In this document: positions 1 through 12,745 of the stretch, piece by piece
How positions within the stretch are numbered: the first letter of the stretch is position 1
Layout: each line of letters opens with the position of its first letter
NCBI GenBank assembly: GCA_963082875.1
Contig: OY720103.1
Span: 2,356,001-2,420,000 of the forward strand
DNA length: 64,000 bases
Origin: Corella eumyota
Lineage: Eukaryota; Chordata; Ascidiacea; Phlebobranchia; Corellidae
Direction: 5' to 3'
Notes under the pieces: generated by a model
What the model saw: only the letters and a program-made list of their open reading frames with translations
Databases searched by the model: none
Told to the model about the DNA's origin: nothing
Translations under genes and position numbers: made by a program

Positions 1-162
1 AGAAATACACAATTTTCAAAATGTCTGTTTAATAAATTAACCAATATTTCCGTAAACATTAAGAAAAACTATATTGGAATCTTTAAAAAACAGTTACAGA
101 TAATATTTAAAATCTTTAAAGGGAGTTAGTATTGTAAAAAGTGACGTAAAATATCAATAGCC

Positions 163-2852
163 ATGACTTATGACGAAATGTTAGAAAAAGTTGGCTCCTT
201 TGGACTTTATCAAAAGCGATTATTTGTCGTATTTTTTGTATGTGGATTACCAAACGGAATGCTACTGAATAGTATATTGTATCTTCACTATATACCAGAC
301 CACCACTGCACTATTCCTACCAACTACTATACAACGGTAAGTTATAGCAGTTATGTAATTGATATCAATTTAAAAAAATTTCCAATTTGTACTAATAGCT
401 ACCTTTATATTTTGTTGCAGGAAAACCTCACATACAACGAATTTGTGAAAAATATATCGTTACCCAATAGTAACAACACAAACAAAAAATGCCAAAGATA
501 CAATTTAACTGAAAATCAAATTGATTTAGCATATTCTTCAGGTGAGTGCACACTTGTTATATATAAAATCATAGTTGCAAGATTGCTAGATACTGAAATT
601 CTAAACCTAAAGTTTATCGTGAAACCGCATTGTTCGTTTTGAAATGTAGATATCAACATTTCGCAAGCACAAAAAGAAGCAGGTTTAATAGAATGCGATC
701 AAGGTTGGACATATGTTGACCATAACCAAATAAGATCTCCACTAATGGAGGTTAGAATATTAATTTTTGGTCAATAAACGACACAGGTTTATACAGAAAC
801 AAATTTGTTTTACCCATTTTTAATGTGTTTTTTTTATAGTTTGATGCAGTGTGTAACAGGGGATATGAAAAACCATTGGTATCTGCTATATTTTTCTGGG
901 GTATGAGCCTGTCAAATCTAATTGGATTTCTTGGAGATAGGTACAAAAATCTTAAATACAAAAACAATACATTTTAACCAACATAATAAACGGAATTTTG
1001 ATTTAGATTTGGAAGGCGACCCATATTTCTTATCTTTACCTTTTTACAATTTATTACAACGTTCTTGGCAAGTTTTGCGACGGGAACGAAATTTTATGCA
1101 GCAGCGATGTTCTTTGGTGGACTTACTCAAATGACGAACTATCTTGTCGCCTTTGTGATTGGTAAGTAATTCGGTCATCAAATCAATACTATTTTATAAA
1201 CAAAACTTCACATAAGAAATGTTTATATAAATAGGAGTAGAGTGCACCACTCGGCAGAACAGAAACTTTATATCGGTTGGAAGTTTCGTCTCGTTTTCAA
1301 TCGGAATGACAATGACCAGCGGACTATTTTATTTCCTATCAGATTGGCGCTGGGTTATGCGGTGTTTAGGTCTTTTTGGTCTCCTATACATACCTACATA
1401 TTGGTGAGTGCAAAAAAGTTTGTATTTCGAGTATGTTTTACATTATTTCAAGCGCCTTAAATACACATATTGTCAGGTTAACAGCATAACTCAATGTAAG
1501 ACAACTTGGTAACATTTACTTTCTTGTTCTAATCAGGCTTGTACCAGAATCACCCCGATGGTTTTTAAATCAAAACCGAACCAAAGAAGCCAAAGAAGTT
1601 TTTGCACAAATCGCGAAAACAAATGACAAAGAAGACATGCTGGAAGAGGTGTATTCCATAATCGACAATCAGGTTTTTAAACATGAAATCTTAACCCACA
1701 TTTTTTTGTATTTAAGCATTGGCTAGAAGTTAAATTTTATCATTTCAGAGAAGCAAAGATTATATCAAGACATCTAGAAAAAGTATTACTTTTCAGTACA
1801 AGGAAATATTCACATCCTGGCGAATGACAGTTATTTTTGTAACAGCCGTTGTTGCATGGTAGGCTATTTTTGTAAAATAAACAGGAAACTGTTTTCGTCG
1901 GACAGGCAGATGTTAAAATCAATCTCTAGACTCTTGTAATCTTAAAACATCTTGCTTGCATTTGCAGGACATCCGTTGCCCTTCTGTACTTTGGCCTTGC
2001 CTTTAGTGCAGAAAACTTAAGCGAAAACATTTTTACAAACTCCGTATTGCTTTCGTTGGTTGAAATTCCTGGTATAGCTGTTGGATACTATGCTGTTAAA
2101 TACCTTAACAGACCAATATCGCACTCAACCATGCTGTTTGTTTCTGCTGCGGCCTGTTTTATTGCACCGTTCTTCAAAGAAGGCAAGACCCAAAGATATA
2201 AATAAACACCTAATAATTTACGTATTTTCAACAAATGTAACAAATTACTTAAAATAATTTTTAGTAAGCAGCACAGCTGTTCTTTTGTTTGTATCAATTG
2301 GAAAAACGACAGTAGCCGGTGTTTACTATGTTATGTACATACATTTTGCCGAAGTTTTCCCCACTATGGTCAGAGCAAATTTCATGGCTATTGCGTCGTG
2401 TGGAGGCAGAATTGGAACCATCCTTTCCCCCTACCTCCTAAACATGAGTATAACTTAAACAAGTCGTTTGTATGCCAAAATTTGATAGTGTTTATATGTA
2501 TATAGTTTCGCATATCTAAACACTTTAGGTTTACACTTCATTAAACACTTTTACAACCAATTTGTTTTGTTTAGTGAATGTTTACGGAATGTTTATACCC
2601 TTCTTAATATTGAGTTTACTTGGAGTTTTTGCTGGAGCGCAGGTGTTACTTTTTTTGCCCGATACTAGACTAGAAGAAGTGCCAGAAACTGTACAAGACA
2701 CTCTTAATATGAAAACGTAAGAACATTTATAAGTGATAAAAATATTTTTTTTGTAACTGTTTTTTTTTAGGGTTTTTAACTTCTGCCAAAAGAAAAAACC
2801 AGTCCTAGATGTAAAAGATGAAGAGAAAGAGCTTGCTTTAACTGCACTATAA
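163..2852 (+). CDS. SLC22-type organic ion transporter (MFS), 12 coding exons
   Basis: Plasma-membrane transporter of the major facilitator superfamily, SLC22 (organic cation/anion/carnitine) branch; substrate not predictable. Exons: 163-336, 421-541, 650-750, 840-940, 1016-1161, 1235-1403, 1537-1672, 1749-1858, 1968-2182, 2265-2447, 2575-2716, 2771-2852, giving 559 aa, the usual family length. The N-terminus (MTYDEMLEKVGSFG) has the SLC22 form that precedes TM1. A large extracellular loop with Cys and N-glycosylation sites (ENLTY, KNISL) follows TM1. The first repeat ends with a GDR-like motif near residue 165, and the sugar-transporter motif VPESPRW follows TM6. The tail is charged and cytoplasmic. 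The intron after 2182 has a GC donor (GCAAGA). A polyadenylation signal AATAAA lies at 2951. Family is certain by sequence pattern; the subfamily is not. Confidence 0.9.
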
Positions 2853-3294
2853 AATGTCATTTACTAATTAATACACAATCATACAGCATATACTGCACCA
2901 GTTTTTGCCTTCATACGCTTTATTTATATTATAACCATTAAACAAGGATTAATAAATATATTCTTCAGCTGTAAATGTTTTGTTGATACTATATAACAAA
3001 AAAGCTCAGTGGATAATAATTTTAACGTCATAACTTAAAAGAAAAGATATAAAAAATAAAGATATGTTTAAATTAAGTCTGTACACTAAAGCTAGAGAAG
3101 AGTTGCTCATTCGTTAACCGATAGCGGCGCATTTGAGTTATTGTAGAACTACAATAAGAAAAACTCTAGAATAAAAAAACCAACAAGAGAAAAAGGGCAA
3201 TTTAACTTTCTATAATATATAAAAAGCCGGTTTGTATCAGTAGATCATACAACTATAGACAAAGTTGTTTTTGCCTTAAGCTTAAACATAGAAT
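2853..3294 (+). promoter_or_regulatory. Intergenic: SLC22 3'UTR and TATA promoter of next gene
   Basis: Holds the transporter 3'UTR, with AATAAA at 2951-2956, and then a TATA element (TATAAAAA, 3218-3225) about 75 nt before the ATG at 3295. That spacing fits a short 5'UTR. No other coding potential was seen. Confidence 0.5.
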
Positions 3295-5453
3295 ATGAAA
3301 ATGCCAACGCCGTCAAGAGCCCAAACTGCTGATATTCAACTTGTGGTTCCACCAACTGGAAAGGTTAGTTAAATCAAAATACAATCATTAATTTTTCCAA
3401 TCGTAAATAATGTAAGCAGTAATTGAAAGGTTTAACATTTCCATTTCTTCTCCCAACAATACTTTTGTGAAAGTGTTTAAAATTCAATTTTATCGAATTT
3501 TTTACAATCAATTACTTTTCAAGTTTCCTGACCGCTATAGTGGTTCGCTCAACCACCACCACAACCAAACACAATCATCACGATCACCACACCGTACTCC
3601 AATCCATGATCTAAGATCGCACAGTATTGCTTACAAGCCAGATTTGAACGCACTTAAAGCACAGAAGCAAATACCTACCCCAACGAGTATGACATACCTT
3701 CCAAGCATGCATGTAAGAACTTTATTTTAGTTAAAATATAAGACCGCCAGTTAATACAACCCCCAAAAAATAACCTAGTTTTAAAGCCTCGTGAATTAAT
3801 TTGTTTTCAGTTTAAATTACCTGGTCACTGAAATATAGATTACGTTTTAGTTTAACTTTATTTGACTACATTGCAACTTGTTTAGGAAAAGTTGCTGAGT
3901 AGCAGAAAGATCTCAGCCAACATAATTGGGTTCGATCCCAATGCCTTGGACGAAATTAAACGAAGTAGATCCCAGATTAAACCAACCTACACACCGGAGT
4001 CCGAATTAGATTACAGGTGATCAAAATTATAGCGTGCTAATTAAATAAAGTATTAAAGTTGTTGGCACATTTAGTTCAAGGCCTTGACTTAGTCTGTGCG
4101 CGGAACTCGATCAATGTCTGATAAGATCTCGATACCAACGGTCTTACATTCAACGTATTACATTTTAAAACCTGAAAAATTTTTATATATAAAACATCTT
4201 GTTATAACAGAAGAAGTAATGCTTTCTCATCTGGTCGATCACCAAGAGTTTTAAGACCAAGTGTCGATCCAGAAATGGCGAGATCCGAGATATTGAAAGG
4301 CCAAGGTTTGCCAGCTACACCGAGACTGTTAAGAGGTGGAAATTTAAAAAGATATGGCATCAGGCGAAATGTAAGTGTTGTAACTTGGGTATTGATTTTT
4401 AGTAACAAACAAAATCTTGTGATATAATCTAATTAATTCTATAGAATATGCAATAACTTCCTTGGTGTATTTGGGCATACACTTCTAACACAAAATCTGG
4501 TATGTGTAGAAGTCCATCCAGAAAGTTATACATTAAAATTCACATAGTTGAAACCAGGTGTCGCATTTAAAAATAAACATACAGAAAAACGTAGTAAAAA
4601 AGAAGATGTATATAATCAATGTAGTTTAGATTGTATTTTGCTTAATGTCAACCCTCTAGGTTGACCTAATAGTTAATTCAAAACCCGCTGTTGCACGCGA
4701 CTTGTTAATTTGTAGTACATAAGTATTTAACATCGTAATCAATATCCAAGTATCGCGAATGCCTTTATTACAGGGTATAATATTTCGTGAACACGCCCAG
4801 TAAAACAACTTGTAAGATTATCCACTGCTTGAAACAAAAGAAATTCCATCTCAGAAGCTTACAGCTAAACAAGTTAAACAATGACCCAGTCTAAACCTCG
4901 TGGCTAATATTTCATCATAAATATATACGATTAAGATTGCCCTACGAGAATAGGATAACTATAAAGGCAACAATACAATGCTTTTAATAACTCTTAATAT
5001 TACTTATGAATTTAGAAACTTTTAATAGGTTTCATATCTTAAACATGATTACACACAAGATTTAACAATACTTTTAATTTTGTTTAGATTTCAGTTAATA
5101 ATCAACTCGAGTTATCACCTGACGGAAACACGCCACACGACCCAACTAGATCGACGTTACATTTTAACACCCCAGCTGACCCTCTGCCCCAACCACCAAG
5201 CGAGCCAATCAAAACGCCCGCTGATGACCACGTGAACCAAATATCGGCCAACCACGTTCTCTCATTCGGAGAAAATAACACCGAATCGGAGAACGAGGTT
5301 TTAACGAATCGTTTAGTCTCAAGGGATCGACAAAGAGATGCACCGTGGGTATATTGCTATAAAGTCAAACGTGATCGGTTGCGACTAAGTCATTTATTAA
5401 CAAGTAAAAGCGTTACGGATCCAGCTGTGGATCAATTATTACCAGCATTTTAA
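3295..5453 (+). CDS. Unrecognised proline/serine-rich protein, 304 aa
   Basis: Five exons (3295-3363, 3524-3712, 3886-4016, 4211-4370, 5088-5453) join in phase to 304 aa. I do not recognise the family. The protein is hydrophilic, basic in its N-terminal two thirds, and rich in Pro, Ser, Arg and His. It has repeated short motifs of the type TP(T/S) and SR(S/K), no signal peptide and no membrane segment, so it is probably a largely disordered intracellular protein. The last about 40 residues are more compact and look constrained: a DAPWVYCYKVKRDRLRLSH stretch followed by a hydrophobic end (DQLLPAF). A TATA box sits 75 nt upstream of the ATG. Consistent splice phases and a conserved-looking C-terminus argue for a real gene; function is unknown. 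Confidence 0.72.
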
Positions 5454-6529
5454 TTCTACATTTATTTAAAATATAATTTACAAAACTAGTAATCCTATGT
5501 TTATAACCAAGCGATCAGACAAAATCATCAAATCTGATATGAACTGCAATTCAAGTTTGGTTAATATAAGTTGGGGTACTATATTGTTACCTACATTCAT
5601 TTTTATTCAACACGTGTACAATAAACTTTGGTCTTCAAATTTGATCTAGGTAAACTAAGCACCTTAAGAAATTGGGCGATAACCCCCACATAATATTTAC
5701 ACTTTCCGACATAATATTTACATTTGTTTTATAGCAAAGTTATAGTAGGGAACCTTTTATTGGTTTTATTTACTCTAACCCAAATGCTTTATTTCAGAAT
5801 TCTATTTATAGCCAGTTATGCTAAATCAGGCATCCAGTTACTATAAAAATGCGTGATAGAAGGATTTATTTTTACTACGGAGGTTTCAGTTAGGCATTTG
5901 TAATGTATATTTTTGTACAAGGGCATTGAAGAATTTGGTATTTCAATTTTTATATAGAACGACCAAAGTTATTTTTTTAAGTAACAGTAATATGAAAGAA
6001 ACTTTAGTTTTGTAATACTTTTATCAAGTAAACGCTTATAACCTCATCATTTTCTAAGCGTCTGTATATAAATACATAAATTCATTATAACGTTCGTTAA
6101 AGGTTATGTTGTGTATTAGAGAATTTACGTTAAATTAGCAGTAGTCAAACAAAAAAATATAATTTAGTTAAACATATTTATACATAATATTAGTCAATTT
6201 CAATGTTTATAACATAAAAAGATCTTTCACAACCTTTATGAGTTTAAGAAACATTGAAAGTAAATATTACTGTCTTACTCTGGTGTGTTGTTGAACCTAA
6301 AATTATTCAGGACCAATATTGTAAAAAAAATTCGAAAAAAACGTGTTTTAACAAGCGTAGTGTAACAGACGCTGTATAAGTAATTAATAATAGGCACACA
6401 CAACTACATACATCACGAAAATAATGACAAAGTGACTACGTATATATGTGCATATTAATCACATATAGCCTAAACGTTTTTTTTGACATGCATACAGTAG
6501 AAATATTTACAAATTAATTAGTTAAAAAA
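5454..6529. other. Intergenic between unknown gene and HSD17B14-like gene
   Basis: Contains a probable 3'UTR of the upstream gene (AATAAA at 5620-5625), then AT-rich sequence with no open frame of note and no clear repeat. The start of the next gene is preceded by an A/T-rich leader. Confidence 0.4.
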
Positions 6530-8100
6530 ATGGGTAGATATACCGACAAAGTTGTTATTGTAACAGGAGGCTCCAAGGGAATAGGGGAAGGAGTAGTCAG
6601 AGTTTTTGGTAAGTTTTACTTTTAAATATGATTGTATTGACAAAAAGCATAAAAAGCAAAACTTTTCATTAATTATAGTATTTAAAAAGTAGTGTATTTA
6701 CTCTTCAAAATACCTAAATGTATATTAACCTGACATACCGTTTACTCCTAACAAATGCAATAAATTTGCGTAAAGTTAGATGTATCTTTTAAATACTGCG
6801 CTTTGCTTTTAAGTTGAACTATAGAAGTATAATACTTGACGACTAAATATTTTTAAACTATATAACTCTTCTTCTGGCTTATTTTCAGTTCAAGCAGGGG
6901 CAAAAGTTTGTTTTTGTGCAAGAGGTTTACAAGCGGGTAAAGTGTTGGAGTCAAAGGTTAATTCAAGCGGTCCGGGGGAGGCAATATTCGTACAATGTGA
7001 CGTCACCAGCGAAAACGACATAAAGGTTTTAAAAAGATTTTTTAAAGATTTTTTTACTAATTTTAGTTTTTCTAAATCTTCCCTTTTTTGGCCTGATAAT
7101 ATACATATGCAATATAACTAAATTTTTTACCTTTTCTAGTTCTATTTTATTTGGATTTTGTCTTAACTATGCCATAATGTTTCATAACTTTACAGAATGT
7201 CGTCGAGACAACGGTTTCAAAATTTGGTGGTATCGACTGCCTTGTAAATAATGCTGGAATACATCCAACCGAACAGAAAATTGACAATGTTACAGCACAA
7301 GAATTTAACAACTTGTTTGCCATGAATGTAACGAACTATTTTCTCTTTTGCAAGGTAGGTTAAATGCTTCATAAATTTAAGTATACTTATAACTGTAACG
7401 TTCTTAAAATCAGTGGAAGATATTTTCTAGCTTTTGAAAAATAAAATATAACTTCCTTTAATTTTTTAATAGTTTAGTTTGCCACATCTGCGTAAACGAA
7501 ACGGTAACATTATTAACATGACAAGCTTAGTAGCTCAAATTGGTCAACCAAACAGCATACCATACGTCACAACTAAGGTAACTTAGAGTAGGTTGGTATG
7601 CCAATTATATAAACTTATATAATGTTACTTAACTGGCTTGTAATTACCAAACAACAAAACTGTATTTTTATTTGGGTTAATTAAAGGGCGCAATCACTTC
7701 AATGACAAAAGCAATGGCGGTGGACGAAGCAGTTAATAACGTTCGGGTGAATTGCATTAGCCCTGGTAACGTTTGGACTCCGCTATGGGATAGTTTAGCA
7801 AACGCAACAAGCGATCCAGCGAACGCAAAAGAGTCAGGCAGAAAATCTCAGGTAACTAAGTATTAATACAATCATACAAAAGCATCAAAGAACACAAGCT
7901 TTTAAAATTACTATAGTAAGCTATCCTTAACAAGGTTATGATTTTAGTTATGCGGAAGATACGGAACGATCGAAGAGACCGGGCATTTGACGTTATACAT
8001 CGCCGCAGAAGCAACATTCACAACCGGGGTGGACTTTAACTTATCAGGGGGTGCTGAGCTAACTTATGGAAAAAAATCAATGCTAAAAGAAGACAACTAA
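6530..8100 (+). CDS. HSD17B14: Short-chain dehydrogenase, HSD17B14-like
   Basis: Cytosolic NAD-dependent short-chain dehydrogenase/reductase. Vertebrate HSD17B14 oxidises hydroxysteroids and related alcohols (known for the family; substrate here inferred). Six exons (6530-6608, 6889-7025, 7196-7354, 7473-7577, 7687-7851, 7948-8100) give 265 aa, close to the human 270. Visible motifs: cofactor-binding TGGSKGIG near residue 12, NNAG near 90, catalytic Ser in NMTSLVAQIG and the YVTTK pair (Tyr/Lys). The SPGNVWTPLW segment and the GGAELTYG end closely follow the vertebrate enzyme. The donor after 7025 is a weak GTTTTA. The gene converges with the TCP11-like gene; 849 bp separate the stops. Confidence 0.92.
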
Positions 8101-8949
8101 AATACCACTTAACAGCGCCATTGGCGTACGCTTACACTATAGCTAAAAGTTGCGCAACATTTTAACATTAATTCGCATAGTTGATATGAAATTTTCTTTT
8201 TAGAATATTTTAAAATAATAATTTTTGTAACAAACCTTGTATTTTTCCTTGGTGTTTTTGTGTATTGTTGGATTGTTTGGAACATTTTGAAGCTCTTAAA
8301 ATCATGTTGACTTAACTGTAAAAAAAAATTATTTTTAAGTTGTTAGGCATATCTCTATAGCCTAAAAAAAATTACAGTCTTAAAAATGATAATTGACGAC
8401 CCTTAATAATTCTAAATAATTTATTACTATATACAGTATCTTATATAACAATTGTGATGATTGACATTTTATTCTAGCTTACAACATACGAACAACACAA
8501 AAAATAAACTAAGGCTTGGTAAAAAAATAAAATTACAAAACTAAGGCAACAAATACGCTTTTGATATATGTTTTAACTCGATATGAAAAATTTCAAGTAA
8601 GTATTAGTTAGTTTTAAAAAAAACGCAGTGCTATAAATATTCTACAACGAAATACTATGTTCTTTGGAATATTTAAAACAAAACACCAGCTACAAAAATA
8701 AAAATCTAGATTACTAAGAAATACTTTAACACAAAATATAAAGTTGTATAACAACAAACTTGCTAAAGCACACACAATTAAAAAGGTTTTTTCCTTTTTT
8801 GACTTTGAACATCAAATCAAATTCTTTTTTTTCAAGTCTTTAGATTTAATTTCCAATTTTAAAATCTTAGTCTTCAAGAAGTTGGTGCAAAAATAGACAA
8901 AGTTTCCAATTAATATATTCTCCACTGAGCAAATTAATAATTTTATTTT
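8101..8949. other. Convergent 3'UTRs of HSD17B14-like and TCP11-like genes
   Basis: AT-rich stretch between two converging stop codons with several A/T-rich polyadenylation-like hexamers on both strands. No coding potential and no repeat recognised. Confidence 0.4.
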
Positions 8950-11900
8950 TTAGACGTTATTATCATCAGATGTCGTTGGTTTGGTTTCATTATCCTCTGA
9001 AAGATCCAATTTCTTTTTTGCTTTTGATTCCGTTAAATTTGAGTTGTTGTCGTTGGTGGAATTTGTTGGTGTTGGAGGATCAGGGGAACTGGGAGTAGAT
9101 GGAACACCTAACAGAAAATCAGTAAACAAAAAATAAAAACAAACAAAAATAACAAAAACACAATCCTTTTATAAAAACTGTTCAAATAAAAAGTGTTTAC
9201 TCAAATAAAAAGTGTTTAACAAAAACATAATAACAAAGAAGTGTAAAAAAAAGAATGTATTTAACACATTTTAAATTAAATAAACACAGCTGCGTAATAA
9301 GTCAATTTATCACACTAGTAAATTATAATTAACTGTCATATACAGACCTAATAATTTTTTCATTACATCAGCATAGAATGGCCCATAAACATCCGTGTTA
9401 AGTGATAACAACTTGGCAAATTCAGCTGCTACACTACTCAGTTCTTTCTCTATGAACTAATAAAGTCAAAATGTTATAAAAATAATTTTAAAGCAAAGAA
9501 AATTTGTTATTAATTAAGACAACATTAACTCACATGAAATCCTTTCTGTGGCGAGACTTTAACATTTTGAGGACAAGTCCTTAAATTTTGCAACATAAAT
9601 TCTTTTCCTCTTTTGGCTAGATTAAAAAAATCATTGTTAACAAATCGTTACTTTAAATAATACTTATGCTGTAACAAAAGTTTACCTATAATTGCATACA
9701 CAGGATTAGTGTGTAGATTAGACAGTGATGTTATTTGAGAATCAAGAACTTCTTTCTTTTCCGGTGATAAGTCTGGTATATTTTTTGTTGCAACGCTCCA
9801 GATTTGTTCTACACTTGATTCAAGCATTTCAGTCAAGTCTTTAGTGTCTCTAAAGTGGTTAATAACATTTTAATTCAAGTGTTGTAATAATATTTTAAAA
9901 AAAATATGTAAAGAAACAAAACCCTTTTTAGGCAATTTGGATAAGATTCCCCCAAAAATTTTAGGCAATGTTGTTTCCCCCGCAAAAAAAACTAAACAAA
10001 AAATAAATTTCTTACATTTCTTTTGGTACAATGACTAAAAGGTCGTCTTTTATTTGCTTGATGTACGACTGGTTTGAGGCTAATTGAGCACCAAGAACTG
10101 AACAAGTTGTTAAAACTAATGAGGTAACAAGAATAAGTTGTTGATATTCTTGTTGAATTGATAAAACCCGTTGTTGATCAAGAATGAGGGTCTAAAATAT
10201 ATTTTTTAATTATAAAGTGGTTTATATATAAGCCAGAAAAACTAATAACAAATTCTTAATTATTAAAACATATTTAAATATTAAAATTAAAAAAAAAATT
10301 CTCATTAAAAAATGTTTTTCGCGTTTTATTAAGCAATTAGCAAGTAGTCACGAAATTTATTTTAAACAAGATTTAATTATCACCTCGGGGTACTTAGTTT
10401 GTTTATTGTCCCATGACAACAACTGCATGTAAGCTGTGTTTAAAACAGCAATTGGAGAAATTTTTGCATCTTTGTTGCCAGCATTTTTACTTCTGTTTAA
10501 ATAGAATCAAAAATTTGTTAATGATTGCCAGTTAAAATATTGTGATTAAAAAGTATCAATTTAAGATTAGTGATAAGTGTATTCCTACAATTATTTTTAC
10601 AAATTTTGAAGCAAATTTTAAATGTAGTTAAGTTGGTCAACTTACTTTTCAACATCTTCTTTTACTTGTAGAAAAGCATCTTCTATCCATTTAGTCGTAT
10701 TGGGTAACCCATCTAAACATGTAAAAATTTATATTTAAAAAGGTTTACAAAATATTTAATATTTAAAATAATGCATTTATTTAAAAAAAACATAATAATT
10801 TACTTTCTAATTTAGCCATCATTTCTGCAAACTTGTTTCTTTCATAAAGTATTTGATTTTGTTGAACAACAGGTCTATATGTGCGGATGTAATAGTTTGC
10901 CAAATCTTTGCGCAACACTTTGATCATCTTGTAAGTTTCCCTAAACAACCAAAACAACCAAAATAAATTCTCTAACTTTTACTTAAGCAATGCAAACTTT
11001 AGCCTTAGTAACTATCTACATTTTTTTGTATATGTCTTTATCCTCGATGTGGGAAAGTCGAATGTGCGACTTAAACATAACATCAGTTACTCCGACCCAG
11101 TCGCGAGTTGCCTGTGGCAGTTTGGGATATTATAGATTATGATTACCTGATAATTATGCTGCTGATTAAGTGCTGGCTCAGCAGGAGTCCATACCGTTTA
11201 TAGCGCCTTACTCAAGAGCAATACAGCATGAGAGCATTAGGGATTAAACCCACAACCTCATTTGTGGTGTAGCAAGTGTTTTTACCACTACACCACGCTG
11301 CCGGTGTATTATAAAAGTAGAACAATAAAGTTCTTTCAAATTAAATTATAGATAGTATTTAATAAACAGATCTAAAATAAAAGATATATACACAAAGTTT
11401 TATACCTAAACATTTCTACAATGTCAGTTATTTTTCGCAAAGCTTTAATTTCATCGTCCCTGTTTTCAGAGCAGACCAACAACATTGTATCAATCATAAA
11501 CTCGATCAGACCTTTAATGCCTAAAGCATCGTTTTCAGCTTGTTGTTGCAATAATTCAATATCCAGGGCATCATTTATTCTAAAAGTAAAGTAAAAAGTT
11601 CTAAAGTATATTTCACATTTACCAATACAATTTGCAAGTTAAATAGTCAAGCTTTGGCACTTTTTGATTTAGACATTTTTAAATAAGAGTTTTTAGCCTA
11701 CCTCTTATGAACAGATGTAACACGATTTTCTGGCAATAATGACAACATTAATTCTTTTATTTCCCTTAACAAAACAAATGCTTGAACATAAACAGGGGGT
11801 TCTGATTCAAGGTCAGATCGTAAAACATCCCAAAATGCTCGTTCCATAGTTTCCGATATTACACTTTGCAGTTTTTCTGTTGTCATAAATAAATACAAAA

Positions 11901-12745
11901 TCATTTTATTTTCAATAAATTCTAAAACATGTTGTAGGGGACTATGTATTATCACTTTTTTTTGTTTATATCTTTATCCTCGATGTGGGAAAGTTGAATG
12001 CGCGACTTAAACATAGAGTAACATCAGTTACTCCGACCCAGTCTCGAGTTGCCTGTGGCAGTTTGGGATATTATAGATTATAATTGTCCGATAATTATGC
12101 TGCTGATTAAGTGCTGGCTCAGCAGGAGTTTATACCAGTTATAGCGCCTTACTCAAGGGTGCTACAGCATGAGATCAGTGGGGACTGAACCCACGACCTT
12201 ATGTATGGTGTAGCAAGTGTTCTTACCACTACACCACGCTGCCGGTAAATATATAAGTTTAAAAACAAAACTTTACTAAATAATTTACCTTGAGGTGATG
12301 AAGGAGTTTTTGGTTTTGGTTCTTCTAGTTTAAAATGAGCATCCATTGCAATTTCGTGAGCAAGAGTTAAATCTGTAGCTAACTTGCTTGTTTCAAGAAT
12401 TGATTCCATGGACATTGGTTTTTTGTTTGGTGGCGAAGCTAAAATTAAATAACAATTTTCCACATCAAGGATAAATAAATATTTAAAAAAAATTATAACT
12501 AAATTTTTAAACAAATATTTATAAAGTAAAATAAAAAGTGTTGAAGTTTATTGCAATACTTACAGCATGGTGATAAGTGTAAATGATGGTGTGGAGCATT
12601 AGCTGGTAAAAAAATATTTATTTTAGATTTTAGGTTATTGTTCTTAATTTAAAAAAATAATTATTTTGAATAAACCTTTATCATCTTTGTTTGGCGAATT
12701 CTTGTCAGGTACTGGAATGTCAGCTGGCGTTTTGTTATTATCCAT
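8950..12745 (-). CDS. TCP11L1: T-complex 11-like protein (TCP11 family)
   Basis: Thirteen exons on the minus strand join in phase to 536 aa: 12745-12676, 12602-12564, 12438-12289, 11876-11702, 11579-11406, 10940-10804, 10712-10646, 10492-10384, 10191-10016, 9849-9686, 9616-9534, 9456-9348, 9107-8950. The core matches the TCP11 family: LTLAHEIAMDAHF, then the ERAFWDVLRSDLESEPP block, a LLREIKELMLSLL helix, the RDDEI.ALRKI segment and a PIAVLNTAYMQLLSWD motif. TCP11 proteins act in male germ cells in mammals; the TCP11L1/L2 branch is broader and poorly defined. An odd detail is a 39-bp exon coding a His-rich insert (NAPHHHLHL). The C-terminus is an acidic, Ser/Pro-rich tail. Two introns carry SINE copies (11029-11304, 11968-12245). 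Branch assignment (L1 versus L2) is uncertain. Confidence 0.87.
11029..11304 (-). mobile_element. tRNA-derived SINE, copy A
   Basis: On the minus strand the element begins GGCAGCGTGGTGTAGTGG, an A-box-like start (TGGTGTAGTGG), and about 35 nt further has a B-box-like GGGTTTAATCCC. A conserved body (TTGAGTAAGGCGCTATA) follows, and the end is a CGAGGATAAAGACATATA-like tail. It lies in an intron of the TCP11-like gene and is near-identical in plan to copies B, C and E. Confidence 0.88.
11968..12245 (-). mobile_element. tRNA-derived SINE, copy B
   Basis: Second full-length copy, only about 660 bp from copy A, in another intron of the TCP11-like gene and in the same orientation. The B box here is the canonical GGGTTCAGTCCC form. 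It differs from copy A by scattered substitutions and a few small indels, so the two inserted independently or diverged after duplication. Confidence 0.88.

Noticed and set aside
12180-12245. tRNA gene at the head of SINE copy B (and similar heads of A, C, D, E)
   Set aside because: A and B boxes are present but there is no closed acceptor stem, and the same sequence recurs with a constant SINE body.
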